The notes: generated from the sequence alone by a model not told the origin. Positions 1-8,090 are shown, counted from the stretch's first letter. The stretch is DNA of 24,037 bases from NZQO01 sp964639255 (GCA_964639255.1 CAZXDP010000040.1:1-24037); one strand, 5' to 3'. Made by a program: numbers and translations.

Positions 1-1
1 C

Positions 2-106
2 AGCACGGCAACGATAGAAACCGCAAGCCTTTCCGAAGGACTTTACCTATTGCGTGCAACTACCCAAACAGGGACCCAACTAACTGAAAAATTGCTGATT
101 CAATAA
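2..106 (+). CDS. 3' end of a secreted protein with a T9SS type A sorting tail (partial)
   Basis: Only the last 34 codons are inside the window; the reading frame is open from base 2 to the TAA at 104-106. The translated tail has the pattern SEGLYLLRATT then TEKLLIQ at the C-terminus. This matches the usual end of the Bacteroidota type IX secretion (Por) C-terminal sorting domain, with a Leu-x-x-Gly-Leu-Tyr core followed by a short beta strand and a Lys-Leu-Leu-Ile-type end. From family knowledge, such tails direct export through the outer membrane by T9SS and are then cleaved. The function of the missing N-terminal part cannot be known from this window. The next gene begins 7 bases later on the same strand. 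Confidence 0.7.
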   Translation, partial: STATIETASLSEGLYLLRATTQTGTQLTEKLLIQ

Positions 107-113
107 TGGCTTC

Positions 114-824
114 ATGACGAAAAAGGGCAATCTGTACTTAATTCCCTGCACATTGGGAGACACCCCACCGCTTGAAGTATTGCCATTGCTGGTAAAGAAG
201 GCAGTGGAGCATATAGACCATTACATTGTAGAGCATGAGAAATCGGCGAGGCGCTTTATCAAGGCTTTGGTGCCCCGTAAGTCGCAACCCAACTTGCACT
301 TTCATCTCATCAACAAGTTTACGGATGTCTCAGAAATTCCTGCCATGCTCCAACCGTGCCACGATGGTATGGATATGGGCGTTATAAGTGACGCCGGTTG
401 TCCCGGCATCGCCGATCCAGGGGCCGGGGTGGTATCGCAAGCTCACGAACAGGGCATTCGGGTAGTACCTTTGGTAGGACCCTCCTCGCTCCTACTGGCG
501 ATGATGGCAAGTGGTTTTAACGGGCAAAATTTTGCCTTTAATGGCTATCTGCCCATCGACAAAAGGGATCGCAAAGCTGAAATAAAGCGCTTGGAACGCC
601 TTTCGGAAGAGTATTCACAATCGCAACTTTTTATCGAGACTCCCTATCGCAACAACCAGTTGCTGGAAAGCCTAATACAGACCTTGCATCCCCAAACGAA
701 GCTATGTGTAGCTTGCGACATCACACTGCCCACAGAATATATCAAAACCTCGACCGCTGCGGAGTGGAGTCAAAACAAAATGGACCTAAATAAGAGGCCC
801 ACGTTGTTCATTATTCAAAAATAA
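114..824 (+). CDS. SAM-dependent methyltransferase, RsmI-like (tetrapyrrole methylase fold)
   Basis: The 236-aa protein has the RsmI hallmarks: an N-terminal LYLIPCTLGD stretch (residues 7-16), ISDAGCPGIADPG (91-103) and VGPSSLLLAM (121-130), followed by FNGYLP near 142-147. RsmI uses S-adenosylmethionine to 2'-O-methylate C1402 of 16S rRNA. This protein is shorter than typical RsmI (about 280 aa) and lacks the usual C-terminal extension. It also has Cys in the usual T/P-P-G position of the DAG loop. It may therefore be a second, divergent RsmI paralogue with another target. It starts 7 bases after the preceding stop, so it is probably co-transcribed with that gene. It converges tail to tail, with 2 intergenic bases, on the gene at 827-1480. 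The family call is firm; the substrate is uncertain. Confidence 0.85.
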   Translation: MTKKGNLYLIPCTLGDTPPLEVLPLLVKKAVEHIDHYIVEHEKSARRFIKALVPRKSQPNLHFHLINKFTDVSEIPAMLQPCHDGMDMGVISDAGCPGIADPGAGVVSQAHEQGIRVVPLVGPSSLLLAMMASGFNGQNFAFNGYLPIDKRDRKAEIKRLERLSEEYSQSQLFIETPYRNNQLLESLIQTLHPQTKLCVACDITLPTEYIKTSTAAEWSQNKMDLNKRPTLFIIQK

Positions 825-826
825 CT

Positions 827-1480
827 TTACTTGTACAATACCTTTGCGCGCTTGTTGGGCTTCACGTGAGATACATCATAGCCCGAAAATTTCTTGAGAT
901 AATATCGAATGGAAGTACCAAACGCATCATTAAAACCAATGGTACCGCCACTGCGAAGGTATTTTTTTACATTTCCGGCTCCGGCCAAATGCGCTGCCGC
1001 CAAAATACCAGATTCAGTCACTTTCACACCGTTAATTGTTTTACCCTTGTACCGTTTTATATCACGACGCAATATCCATTTGTTGCGTGAGGCATAGGCA
1101 GAAAATGCCGCTTCTTGTAATTTGGTATCTTCCAAGAACGAATCGGGATTATAAATGCCGATCATTCTAAGCGTTCCCGATGCAAATTGATACTTGCCTA
1201 AGTAACCAAATTGATTCACCGTCCAGTAATCACCGCGTGATTCCTTAAATCCAAGAGCTTCCTTGAAGCCCACATAGGTCTTTCCTAAAAATAATTGGTA
1301 GGCGGGGGCCAAAGGCTTTGCAAAATAACTTACCTCGCTTTCGTTGGGTACGTGATAACAAATTCCCTCATCTACCATTTTATAGGTGGAAAGATCAACC
1401 TTTTTTCCTTCGGAAAAACCTGTCGCAACTAAGATCGTAAATCCCAGAAGGGCAGAAATTCTTATAAAATTGGTTTTCAT
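827..1480 (-). CDS. exported lysozyme/transglycosylase-like protein, copy A
   Basis: The 217-aa protein has a basic N-terminus and a hydrophobic segment (residues 6-21) typical of a signal peptide, so it is predicted to be exported. The mature part contains LGFKESRGDY (residues 76-85) and FGYLGKYQF (91-99). This is the Glu-Ser-x-Gly and Gly-Tyr-x-Gly-Lys-Tyr-Gln-Phe pattern of lysozyme-fold lytic transglycosylases, with Glu80 the candidate catalytic acid. A further conserved stretch, ESGILAAAHLAGAGNV, lies near 156-171. The expected role is cleavage of, or binding to, peptidoglycan glycan strands in the periplasm. It is a clear paralogue of the next gene upstream (1620-2264), which has the same order of motifs. 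A -7 element at 1527-1534 gives it its own promoter. Catalytic activity is inferred from the motif only. Confidence 0.7.
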   Translation of the reverse strand: MKTNFIRISALLGFTILVATGFSEGKKVDLSTYKMVDEGICYHVPNESEVSYFAKPLAPAYQLFLGKTYVGFKEALGFKESRGDYWTVNQFGYLGKYQFASGTLRMIGIYNPDSFLEDTKLQEAAFSAYASRNKWILRRDIKRYKGKTINGVKVTESGILAAAHLAGAGNVKKYLRSGGTIGFNDAFGTSIRYYLKKFSGYDVSHVKPNKRAKVLYK

Positions 1481-1526
1481 TTTTTACCTATAGGAGTACG
1501 AATTTTCACACTCATATTTCAGCGTG

Positions 1527-1534
1527 CAAATATA
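1527..1534 (-). promoter_or_regulatory. -7 promoter element (TATATTTG) for the lysozyme-like gene A
   Basis: On the minus strand this reads TATATTTG, a perfect match to the Bacteroidota housekeeping -7 consensus TAnnTTTG. It lies 46 bases upstream of the ATG at 1480. A TTTG farther upstream is only 12 bases away, which is too close for a usual -33 box, so only the -7 half is supported. Confidence 0.5.
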
Positions 1535-1585
1535 CACTATTTTTTACAAATCTGATTTACAGTTTGTTAAATAGTGTTAAAATGA

Positions 1586-1612
1586 AAAAACCAGGACGTC
1601 AGCCTGGTTTTT
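1586..1612 (-). terminator. Rho-independent terminator after lysozyme-like gene B
   Basis: A 10-bp perfect stem (1586-1595 with 1603-1612) encloses a 7-base loop, 8 bases past the stop of the gene at 1620-2264. On the minus strand the hairpin leads into a T-run (A-run at 1585-1590 on the plus strand). It separates gene B from gene A. Confidence 0.8.
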
Positions 1613-1619
1613 CCAATAA

Positions 1620-2264
1620 TTATAATGTCGCTTTGGCGTTGTTATCTGGGAGTATGGATGACACATCGTAGTCTGCGAATTTCTGCATATACGTTGTAAT
1701 GGGAACGTTGTTCGCATCGGCGAAAACGTCTTGCCCATTCGTGTCCAGGAACTTCATTACATTTCCTGCACCTCCCAAATGGGCTGCGGCTATTAAGCCA
1801 GACTCGGTTACCTTGATACCGTTGATAATTTGGCCGTTGAATTCATCAATGTAATCCTTAAGCACCCACTTGTTTTTGGATATAAGCGCTTCGAACGCTT
1901 TTTCCTGTAACAAGGGAGAATTAAGGAACTTGTGTTTATTGTAAATTCCTACCCAATTAAGGGTAGTCCAGCCAAACTGGTATTTTCCCAAATAACCTAA
2001 TCTGTTTACAGCCTTGTAATTTCCACTGCTTTCGGAAAAGCCGAGGTCTTCACTAAAGCCAAGGTACGACTTCCCAACAAAGGGAATATTTTGCTGGGGA
2101 TTCATATTCACCTCGAACTCATAAGGAACATAAGAGGATGTTCCTATGATGTCCGTTGTAAATATAGAACTACTAACATCTTCTTCCGTACTGGAAGAAA
2201 ATCCAGTAACCAAGAAAACGGTTACTATTAGTAGCACAGACAATTTCATAAAACGCTTTCTCAT
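1620..2264 (-). CDS. exported lysozyme/transglycosylase-like protein, copy B
   Basis: The 214-aa protein has a signal-peptide-like N-terminus (basic residues, then a hydrophobic stretch at 8-21). The mature region carries LGFSESSGNY (74-83) and LGYLGKYQFG (89-98), with Glu78 as the candidate catalytic residue. The stretch ESGLIAAAHLGGAGNV is nearly identical to that of copy A. The motif order, spacing and length match copy A, so the pair arose by tandem duplication. The N-terminal 50-60 residues between signal peptide and core are poorly conserved between the copies. It has its own -7 element (2352-2359) and terminator (1586-1612). A peptidoglycan hydrolase role is inferred. Databases often label relatives vaguely, sometimes as LysM proteins, although no LysM repeat is visible here. 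Confidence 0.7.
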   Translation of the reverse strand: MRKRFMKLSVLLIVTVFLVTGFSSSTEEDVSSSIFTTDIIGTSSYVPYEFEVNMNPQQNIPFVGKSYLGFSEDLGFSESSGNYKAVNRLGYLGKYQFGWTTLNWVGIYNKHKFLNSPLLQEKAFEALISKNKWVLKDYIDEFNGQIINGIKVTESGLIAAAHLGGAGNVMKFLDTNGQDVFADANNVPITTYMQKFADYDVSSILPDNNAKATL

Positions 2265-2591
2265 GTTTTACTTGGTTTTAATTATAATTATTGCGCCCAA
2301 GCTTCGTGCAAGGGCGAAATACTCTTTAAAACAGCAAACACAAATTCTTAGCAAACCTATGTTCGCCAGGGCTTTATGAAATTATTATGCCAAAGATCGT
2401 TTAAGTGTAATATCTTTTGTTGATTCATATCAACTTCACTATGAAATATACAGGTAGCAAGGGGCTTACGAAAGTATTTAACATACTTTAACCCGTGGTT
2501 TAAAAAAGGTTTAACGCTTGTTTTTCTAAGCTAAAACGGAAGGATTTTTGAAAAAAATAAACCTTATTTGAATCTTGAAAAGCTGTGGTAG
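2265..2591. other. intergenic stretch between lysozyme-like gene B and mltG
   Basis: This is 327 bases without a convincing gene. It holds the putative leader and -7 element of gene B (2352-2359) and, near 2471-2489, a 7-bp inverted repeat with a 5-base loop. No T-run follows that repeat on either strand, so it is not called a terminator. It is AT-rich and contains only very short ORFs. No repeat family or RNA gene was recognised. Confidence 0.5.
2352..2359 (-). promoter_or_regulatory. -7 promoter element (TAGGTTTG) for lysozyme-like gene B
   Basis: The minus strand reads TAGGTTTG, a full match to TAnnTTTG, 87 bases upstream of the ATG of the gene at 1620-2264. This implies a leader of roughly 80 nt. 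No -33 TTG is seen at a normal distance. Confidence 0.45.
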
Positions 2592-3635
2592 TTATCGTTT
2601 TACGCCTTGACGGGATATCCACCGAACATATTCGGCTTTATTACGGTTGTGCTGGGCAAGGGTTTTTGCGAATTTATGGTAGCCGAAGTTTTCGATATCT
2701 GCCACAAAAAATAGATATTCATGGTTTTCAGGATTGAGAACCGCATCGATTGCCGAAATATCTGGCATCGCGATTAGTCCTGGAGGAATCCCAGCATATT
2801 TGTAGGTATTATAGGGCGAGTCCAACTCCAAATCGGCATAGAGCACCCGCTTGATGATTTGGTTAAAATCATTTTCGGCTTTTTTCTTGGCATAAATCAC
2901 GGTAGGGTCTGCCTGCAGCAACATCCCCCGGCGCAACCTGTTAACATAGACCCCTGCGACCCTTGGCCGTTCCTCTGGTTTTGCCGTTTCTTTTTGCACA
3001 ATGGCAGCCAAGGCCATTACCTCCTCGCGGGTTAGGTTGAGATTGTTCGCCTTCTTCTGTCTCGATTCGTTCCAGAACCGTTCGTATTCGGTCTTCATTC
3101 GGTCGCGAAAGGTTTTTGCACTGCTATTCCAGTACATTTCGTACGTGTTGGGAATGTACATAGCCAAAGCGGTTTCCTCGCTAAGGCCAACCGACTCTAA
3201 AAACGCAGTATCGCGCATGGCTTCGATCAAGGAAATACTATCGGCTTCGATTTGTTGCGCGACATGGCCCGCCAGATCTTCCAGCCGTTCCTGATTGTTG
3301 AATCTTATATCGATAGGAATATTTCGGCTACGTATGGTATTGATAAGCTCGTTGTTGTTCATTCCTTTGCGAATGATAAAATGCCCGGGCTTGATGTTGG
3401 CGGTATACCCCTTGCGCTGCGCAACCGCGGCAAAGGCACTAACATCTTCTAAAAGCGGTTCCAATTCATCAACGACTTGCTGGAAGGTAGCATTCGTAGG
3501 AATATAAACGTGGGCCTCGGCGTTGTTAAACGCCGTATTGGGTGAAAAAACCGTGTCATACACATACCAAGCGAATGCGCCCATGGCAATTAATCCCATA
3601 AGGGCCACCGCCCATAAAATTCTTTTTATGTACAT
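2592..3635 (-). CDS. mltG: endolytic murein transglycosylase MltG (YceG family)
   Basis: MltG is an inner-membrane lytic transglycosylase that cuts nascent glycan strands and sets their length. From the preferred start (MYIKRILW) the protein is 347 aa. It has one N-terminal transmembrane helix, a LysM-like subdomain, and the conserved core AAIVQKETAKPEER, then VAGVYVNRL and LQADPTVIY. The Glu in QKET is residue 216, close to the catalytic Glu218 of E. coli MltG. The frame stays open upstream to an ATG at 3686. The start at 3635 is chosen because it leaves a 1-base gap after the acetyltransferase stop (3637) and begins directly with the membrane anchor. It is the last gene of a dapF - acetyltransferase - mltG operon, which ties it to cell-wall synthesis. 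Confidence 0.92.
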   Translation of the reverse strand: MYIKRILWAVALMGLIAMGAFAWYVYDTVFSPNTAFNNAEAHVYIPTNATFQQVVDELEPLLEDVSAFAAVAQRKGYTANIKPGHFIIRKGMNNNELINTIRSRNIPIDIRFNNQERLEDLAGHVAQQIEADSISLIEAMRDTAFLESVGLSEETALAMYIPNTYEMYWNSSAKTFRDRMKTEYERFWNESRQKKANNLNLTREEVMALAAIVQKETAKPEERPRVAGVYVNRLRRGMLLQADPTVIYAKKKAENDFNQIIKRVLYADLELDSPYNTYKYAGIPPGLIAMPDISAIDAVLNPENHEYLFFVADIENFGYHKFAKTLAQHNRNKAEYVRWISRQGVKR

Positions 3636-3636
3636 C

Positions 3637-4167
3637 TTACAAAATTTTTTGATAGAACCATTCTTCTTTGAATCTCCCATCCGCAAAAATCCAATCGCGC
3701 TTGGTTCCCGTATGTTCGAAACCCTGCTTCTCGAACACTCGCACGCTGGCTTGATTACCTTCGGCGATATTAGCGTAGAGTTGATGCATGTTCAAATGCG
3801 TCTGGGCATGTTGACATAGCAACTGCAACGCTTGTTGGGCATATCCATTACCACGATGGGCCTCGGCAGCGATCAAAATTCCCACACCTGCCCTGCGGTG
3901 CTTTGGTTCAAAATCGAACAGATCAATTAGACCTATAGCGCCATCATCGCTTTTTTGTGCAATTACCAGTCGCAGCTGCTTCACCTCGTAAATATCGCGG
4001 TGGGCGTTCTCGAGATATTCCTGCAATATATGCCTTGAAAAAGGAGTGACGGTGTTGCTCACTTCCCAAAAGGATTCATTGTTCTCTACGGAATATAAAA
4101 AGGAAAGGTCGGAAGGTTCCAACGCCCGAAGGTGGATGTCTTGTCCTACTAGCATTTTCATATCCAT
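3637..4167 (-). CDS. GNAT-family N-acetyltransferase
   Basis: The 176-aa protein resembles RimJ/RimL/SpeG-type GNAT enzymes, which transfer an acetyl group from acetyl-CoA to an amine. The N-terminal strand IHLRALEPSD (11-20) is typical. The acetyl-CoA pyrophosphate loop is RGNGYA (105-110), followed by the helix QQALQLL, and NQASVRVFEKQGF (138-150) is the usual C-terminal motif. The substrate cannot be read from the sequence. Its start overlaps the end of dapF by 10 bases and its stop is 1 base from mltG, so translational coupling is likely. An in-frame ATG at 4161 is an alternative start. The position inside a cell-wall operon suggests, but does not prove, a role near peptidoglycan metabolism. 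Confidence 0.88.
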   Translation of the reverse strand: MDMKMLVGQDIHLRALEPSDLSFLYSVENNESFWEVSNTVTPFSRHILQEYLENAHRDIYEVKQLRLVIAQKSDDGAIGLIDLFDFEPKHRRAGVGILIAAEAHRGNGYAQQALQLLCQHAQTHLNMHQLYANIAEGNQASVRVFEKQGFEHTGTKRDWIFADGRFKEEWFYQKIL

Positions 4168-4931
4168 TCCCCTTTAAAAACCATGACGGCGGGCCCCTCC
4201 AAATAGACTTCCGAATAGGCATTCTGTACCGGTATAAAGCGTACTACCAAATTTCCCCCAGGTGTCTCAAGCTTAATGGTTGTACTTTTTGTCCTGCCCG
4301 TATGAAAGGCAGCGATGGCCACCGCGGTAACGCCGGTTCCGCAAGAGAGGGTTTCATCTTCAACACCTCGCTCGTAAGTTCGTACGGCAAACGTATCTTC
4401 AGAAAGTTGCGCTGCAAAGTTGATATTAGCGCCCGCTGGTCCGTAGTGATCGTAGCGTATCTTGCGCCCTTGGGAATAGACATCGGTCTCTTCCACCTTG
4501 TTTACCCACTCGATATGATGGGGCGAACCTGTGTTCAGAAAAACTGAAGCGTCATCAACTTTCACCTCGGTTACATCGTTCATCTTCAAAGAAACAGAAG
4601 CTCCATCAACGTAGGCCTCGTGCATCCCGTCTACGGCTTCAAAACGCGCGCTATTCTTTACAATACCTAAATATTGGGCGAAGTGGGCCATACATCGACC
4701 GCCATTACCGCACATCGAGCTAATATTCCCATCTGCATTGTAATAGACCATGGTAAAATGGACAGTTTCATGGGGCTCAAGAAGCATGAGCCCATCGGCG
4801 CCTATGCCAAATTTTCGGTGACAAAGCCGTTTTATGAGTTTGGTATCATTTTTGGAAAAAGAGAGTTGACGATTGTCGATTACAACAAAGTCGTTTCCCG
4901 TTCCTTGGTATTTAAAGAAGCGCAGCGCCAT
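4158..4931 (-). CDS. dapF: diaminopimelate epimerase
   Basis: DapF converts LL- to meso-diaminopimelate, the penultimate step of lysine synthesis and the source of the peptidoglycan cross-linking residue. The 257-aa length is normal for the family. Both catalytic cysteines are visible: Cys74 in SMCGNGGRC (72-80) and Cys197 in LSCGTGVTA (195-203). KYQGTGNDF (7-15) and YNADGNISS (64-72) complete the substrate pocket, and ERGVEDETL lies just before the second Cys. It is the first gene of the minus-strand operon with the acetyltransferase and mltG. A -7 element lies only 5 bases before the ATG (4937-4944), so the transcript is predicted to be leaderless. It is divergent from the protease gene at 5061. 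Confidence 0.96.
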   Translation of the reverse strand: MALRFFKYQGTGNDFVVIDNRQLSFSKNDTKLIKRLCHRKFGIGADGLMLLEPHETVHFTMVYYNADGNISSMCGNGGRCMAHFAQYLGIVKNSARFEAVDGMHEAYVDGASVSLKMNDVTEVKVDDASVFLNTGSPHHIEWVNKVEETDVYSQGRKIRYDHYGPAGANINFAAQLSEDTFAVRTYERGVEDETLSCGTGVTAVAIAAFHTGRTKSTTIKLETPGGNLVVRFIPVQNAYSEVYLEGPAVMVFKGEWI

Positions 4932-4936
4932 AGGCG

Positions 4937-4944
4937 CAAAGGTA
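4937..4944 (-). promoter_or_regulatory. -7 promoter element (TACCTTTG) of dapF, leaderless type
   Basis: The minus strand reads TACCTTTG, a full match to TAnnTTTG. Only 5 bases (CGCCT) separate it from the dapF ATG at 4931, so transcription should begin at or next to the start codon. A TTG lies 16 bases upstream of the element, slightly close for a -33 box. Confidence 0.6.
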
Positions 4945-5060
4945 TAAAAAGCAACTATGCCAAGCGGTTTCTTTAGGCTGTTAAATGGACGTTAAAGCTG
5001 AAACATTGTAAATGTATCATTGTCATTATTACGTTATGAGTTTAATTAAAAAAATATAAA

Positions 5061-6455
5061 ATGAAGCAGACAGTCAGATTAATTGCAGTAGCGCTGATTG
5101 CCGGCGCGGTAAGTTTAGGCGGCTACAAATTGCTGGAGGATAAGGCAACTATAGCCGTGGTACAGCAGGCCGAAACCCCATCCTTCATTCCTGCCAACTT
5201 TACCAATGGCATTACTGAAAGTATCAATTTCGATTTTACCCAAGCAGCCGAGAAAACAGTAGATGCCGTAGTACACGTAAAGAATACCACCATTAGCAGG
5301 CAACCCACCAATATGATGGAATATTTCTATGGCGGCGGCCAACCGCGCGAAATGGTAGGTTCGGGGAGCGGCGTTATTATATCGCCAGATGGGTACATTG
5401 TAACCAATAACCACGTCATCGCCAACGCCAGCGAATTGCAAGTAACCCTTAATGATAACCGTATCTATGAGGCCGAATTAATTGGAACCGATCCGAAGAC
5501 CGATATCGCGCTTATCAAAATCAGTTCCGATGATGAGTTGCCTTTCGTGCCCTTTGGGGACTCGAATGCCATAAAAATTGGCGAATGGGTGCTTGCTGTT
5601 GGGAATCCATTCAACCTTACCTCAACTGTTACGGCGGGTATTATTAGCGCCAAAGCACGGGATTTAAATGAATTTGACGCCAATCCGCAGTCATTCATAC
5701 AAACCGATGCCGCGGTAAACCGTGGCAATAGCGGAGGCGCTTTGGTTAACATTCGTGGCGAGTTGATAGGAATCAATACCGCCATTACCTCTGAAACCGG
5801 CTCGTACGTAGGATATGCCTTTGCCGTTCCGTCCAACAATGCCCGTAAGGTGATTGAGGATATTATGGAATTTGGAAATGTACAACGTGGTATCTTAGGT
5901 ATCACGGGAGGAACATTAAATAGCCGCTTAGCCGAACAATATGGACTTTCCCAGACCGAGGGCGTTTATGTCGCCGGTATTGAATTGGGAAGCGGTGCTG
6001 AGGAGGCTGGTATTCAAGAGGGAGATGTCATTAAAAAGCTAGATGGCTATAAGGTTGGAAAATTCTCAGATCTCGCCGGGTACCTCGGTTCTAAAAGACC
6101 GAACGATGTAGTGAATGTAACCGTGATTCGTAAAGGAAAGGAAAAGGTACTGCCCGTAACATTGGTGAAGTTGGAAACTTTCGAAATTGACGAGTTGGAT
6201 CTTGAAATAAAAAACGCCAGTACGGCCGATTTGCGCAACCGAGGTGTAAAGAACGGGGTGGTCATAACGAAGCCACTTACCCAACAAATGGCGCGCTACA
6301 ACCTTCAGGGGAGTATCATCACGATGATAAATGATGAGAAAATAAACAATATCGATGATGTAAAACGCATAATGAATCGACGTTCTACCGGCGATCCACT
6401 GAAAGTGACCTTTGTGGATACGCGTGGCGAATTGAACTCTTTCATCTTCAGATAA
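5061..6455 (+). CDS. periplasmic serine endoprotease, DegP/DegQ (HtrA) family
   Basis: The 464-aa protein has an N-terminal hydrophobic signal/anchor (residues 5-22), so it acts in the periplasm. There it would degrade or refold damaged envelope proteins. The trypsin-like triad is visible: His118 in TNNHVI, Asp148 in TDIALIKI, and Ser224 in RGNSGGAL. A first PDZ domain follows at about 275-370 (RGILGI, then GVYVAGIELGSGAEEAGI and GDVIKKLDG). A shorter second PDZ lies at about 380-460 (GVVITKPL, then LQGSIITMIND). The length and two PDZ domains fit DegP/DegQ rather than single-PDZ DegS. It is divergent from dapF and followed by a terminator (6482-6509), so it is probably monocistronic. No clear -7 element was seen in front of it, which might mean a different sigma factor. 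Confidence 0.93.
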   Translation: MKQTVRLIAVALIAGAVSLGGYKLLEDKATIAVVQQAETPSFIPANFTNGITESINFDFTQAAEKTVDAVVHVKNTTISRQPTNMMEYFYGGGQPREMVGSGSGVIISPDGYIVTNNHVIANASELQVTLNDNRIYEAELIGTDPKTDIALIKISSDDELPFVPFGDSNAIKIGEWVLAVGNPFNLTSTVTAGIISAKARDLNEFDANPQSFIQTDAAVNRGNSGGALVNIRGELIGINTAITSETGSYVGYAFAVPSNNARKVIEDIMEFGNVQRGILGITGGTLNSRLAEQYGLSQTEGVYVAGIELGSGAEEAGIQEGDVIKKLDGYKVGKFSDLAGYLGSKRPNDVVNVTVIRKGKEKVLPVTLVKLETFEIDELDLEIKNASTADLRNRGVKNGVVITKPLTQQMARYNLQGSIITMINDEKINNIDDVKRIMNRRSTGDPLKVTFVDTRGELNSFIFR

Positions 6456-6481
6456 AAAAAGTATTTTTGGAATGAAATAGG

Positions 6482-6509
6482 CCCCTTGAAAATTTAAGTT
6501 TTCGAGGGG
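6482..6509 (+). terminator. terminator of the HtrA-family gene
   Basis: An 11-bp stem (6482-6492 with 6499-6509, one G-T wobble) with a 6-base loop lies 26 bases after the protease stop. It is followed by a T-rich tail on the plus strand. Confidence 0.75.
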
Positions 6510-6553
6510 TATTTATTTTATGGTATTGGCTATAATTTACCGCCTTAAATAAT

Positions 6554-6561
6554 TATTTTTG
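6554..6561 (+). promoter_or_regulatory. -7 promoter element (TATTTTTG) of the GAPDH gene
   Basis: TATTTTTG matches TAnnTTTG and lies 56 bases before the ATG at 6618, giving a leader of about 50 nt. A TTG at 6526-6528 is 25 bases upstream, a little far for an ideal -33 box. Confidence 0.5.
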
Positions 6562-6617
6562 CACCAATTTAAAACCGCGTCCCTCTACAACCCCTTGGGA
6601 CCCTAAACAACATAACC

Positions 6618-8066
6618 ATGAGTTTTGATGACGTTTATGAAAAAGAACTGTCTTTTCAAACCGATCGCCGCAAGGCTTCCGTTGAGTTTATTAAAATTGT
6701 AAGCGACCTTTGGTACGATAAATCTATCGAATTGGTCTTGTTCAGGAATCAGCTTATCAATCGCAACGTAAGCGAGATTCTTAATTTGCACGAATATGCC
6801 GGAGAGTTTGTTCAGAAGCCCATTTCCATCTTCGATTCGGTAGAAATTGCCCAAGCCATCAAGGATTTGGACCTTCCGCCGGCAAAGCTCGACATTGGGA
6901 AACTAACGTACGAATACCATCTGGAAGACAATCAATATGATGATGCCCGCGCCTTTGTGAGCGATAAGCTGAAAGACGCGAAGGAAAAGCAGAACATCAC
7001 GCCAAAAGACGTGGTCCTATATGGCTTTGGACGTATTGGAAGGTTGTTGGCGCGCGAACTTATGACCCGTACTGGCAAAGGGAGCCAAATGCGTCTTCGT
7101 GCTATTGTAACCCGTGGCGCCGTAGACCAAACTGTATTGGAAAAGCGCGCTTCGCTGCTTCAATACGATTCGGTTCACAGCGATTTTGCGGGTACCGTAA
7201 GTGTTGATTTAGATAACAATGCTTTAATTATAAATGGCACTACCGTACATATTATTTCAGCAAACAATCCGGAAGAAATCGATTATACGCAATACGGCAT
7301 CAATGATGCCCTGGTAATCGATAATACCGGTGCCTTTCGCGATGATGTGGCTCTAAGCCGCCACCTTAAGGCGAAGGGCGTAGCCAAAGTACTGCTTACC
7401 GCTCCTGGCAAAAATGTGCCTAACATCGTACACGGGGTAAATCATACTGAGTACAATCCTGATACCATCGATATTTTCTCCGCAGCTTCGTGCACTACCA
7501 ATGCCATTACCCCTATCCTAAAGGCCGTTGAAGATTCATTTGGTGTGAAGCAGGGCCATTTGGAAACCATCCACGCATACACTAACGACCAGAATTTAGT
7601 GGACAATATGCACAAGAAATACCGTCGTGGACGTGCGGCTGCCCTGAATATGGTAATCACCGAAACTGGTGCGGGCCAAGCTGTTTCCAAAGCATTGCCC
7701 TCCTTCGATGGAAAATTGACATCGAACGCCATTCGGGTACCGGTTCCCAATGGTTCCTTGGCTATCTTGAAGCTTGAGTTGGAAACGGAAACCTCTAAGA
7801 ATGGAATCAATGCTGTTATGAAAAAATATGCCTTGGAAGGCGATTTGGTCGAGCAGATTAAGTACTCCTTGAACAACGAGCTCGTTTCTAGCGATATTGT
7901 AGGATCTTCTGCACCATCTATTTATGACAGTAATGCTACCTTAGTGGCCAACGACGGTAAAAATGTGGTGCTTTACGTGTGGTACGACAACGAATATGGC
8001 TATAGCCACCAAGTAATTCGATTGGCGAAGTATATCGCCAAGGTTAGAAGGTATACCTATTATTAG
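6618..8066 (+). CDS. glyceraldehyde-3-phosphate dehydrogenase, long form with N-terminal extension
   Basis: GAPDH interconverts glyceraldehyde-3-phosphate and 1,3-bisphosphoglycerate. The 482-aa protein is about 150 residues longer than classical GapA. Residues 1-130 form an extra helical domain, and the Rossmann start VVLYGFGRIGR follows at 132-142. The catalytic Cys292 lies in AASCTTNAITP (289-299), and His319 in ETIHAYTNDQN. WYDNEYGYS near the C-terminus is the normal phosphate/NAD-site motif. The Asp that usually follows the second strand and favours NAD is absent: the sequence is AIVTRG (162-167). Relaxed or NADP use is therefore possible. The gene has its own promoter and terminator. 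Long GAPDH forms are known in Bacteroidota and some other groups; whether this one serves glycolysis or gluconeogenesis is not visible. Confidence 0.92.
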   Translation: MSFDDVYEKELSFQTDRRKASVEFIKIVSDLWYDKSIELVLFRNQLINRNVSEILNLHEYAGEFVQKPISIFDSVEIAQAIKDLDLPPAKLDIGKLTYEYHLEDNQYDDARAFVSDKLKDAKEKQNITPKDVVLYGFGRIGRLLARELMTRTGKGSQMRLRAIVTRGAVDQTVLEKRASLLQYDSVHSDFAGTVSVDLDNNALIINGTTVHIISANNPEEIDYTQYGINDALVIDNTGAFRDDVALSRHLKAKGVAKVLLTAPGKNVPNIVHGVNHTEYNPDTIDIFSAASCTTNAITPILKAVEDSFGVKQGHLETIHAYTNDQNLVDNMHKKYRRGRAAALNMVITETGAGQAVSKALPSFDGKLTSNAIRVPVPNGSLAILKLELETETSKNGINAVMKKYALEGDLVEQIKYSLNNELVSSDIVGSSAPSIYDSNATLVANDGKNVVLYVWYDNEYGYSHQVIRLAKYIAKVRRYTYY

Positions 8067-8090
8067 AAGCTAATTCTTTTTAGATGATTC

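Noticed and set aside
2471..2489. Terminator after mltG
   Set aside because: The inverted repeat (7 bp, loop of 5) is AT-rich and has no T-run on either strand.
3636..3686. Longer N-terminus for MltG starting at 3686
   Set aside because: It would overlap the acetyltransferase gene by about 50 bases and put a polar tail before the membrane anchor. The ATG at 3635 fits better.
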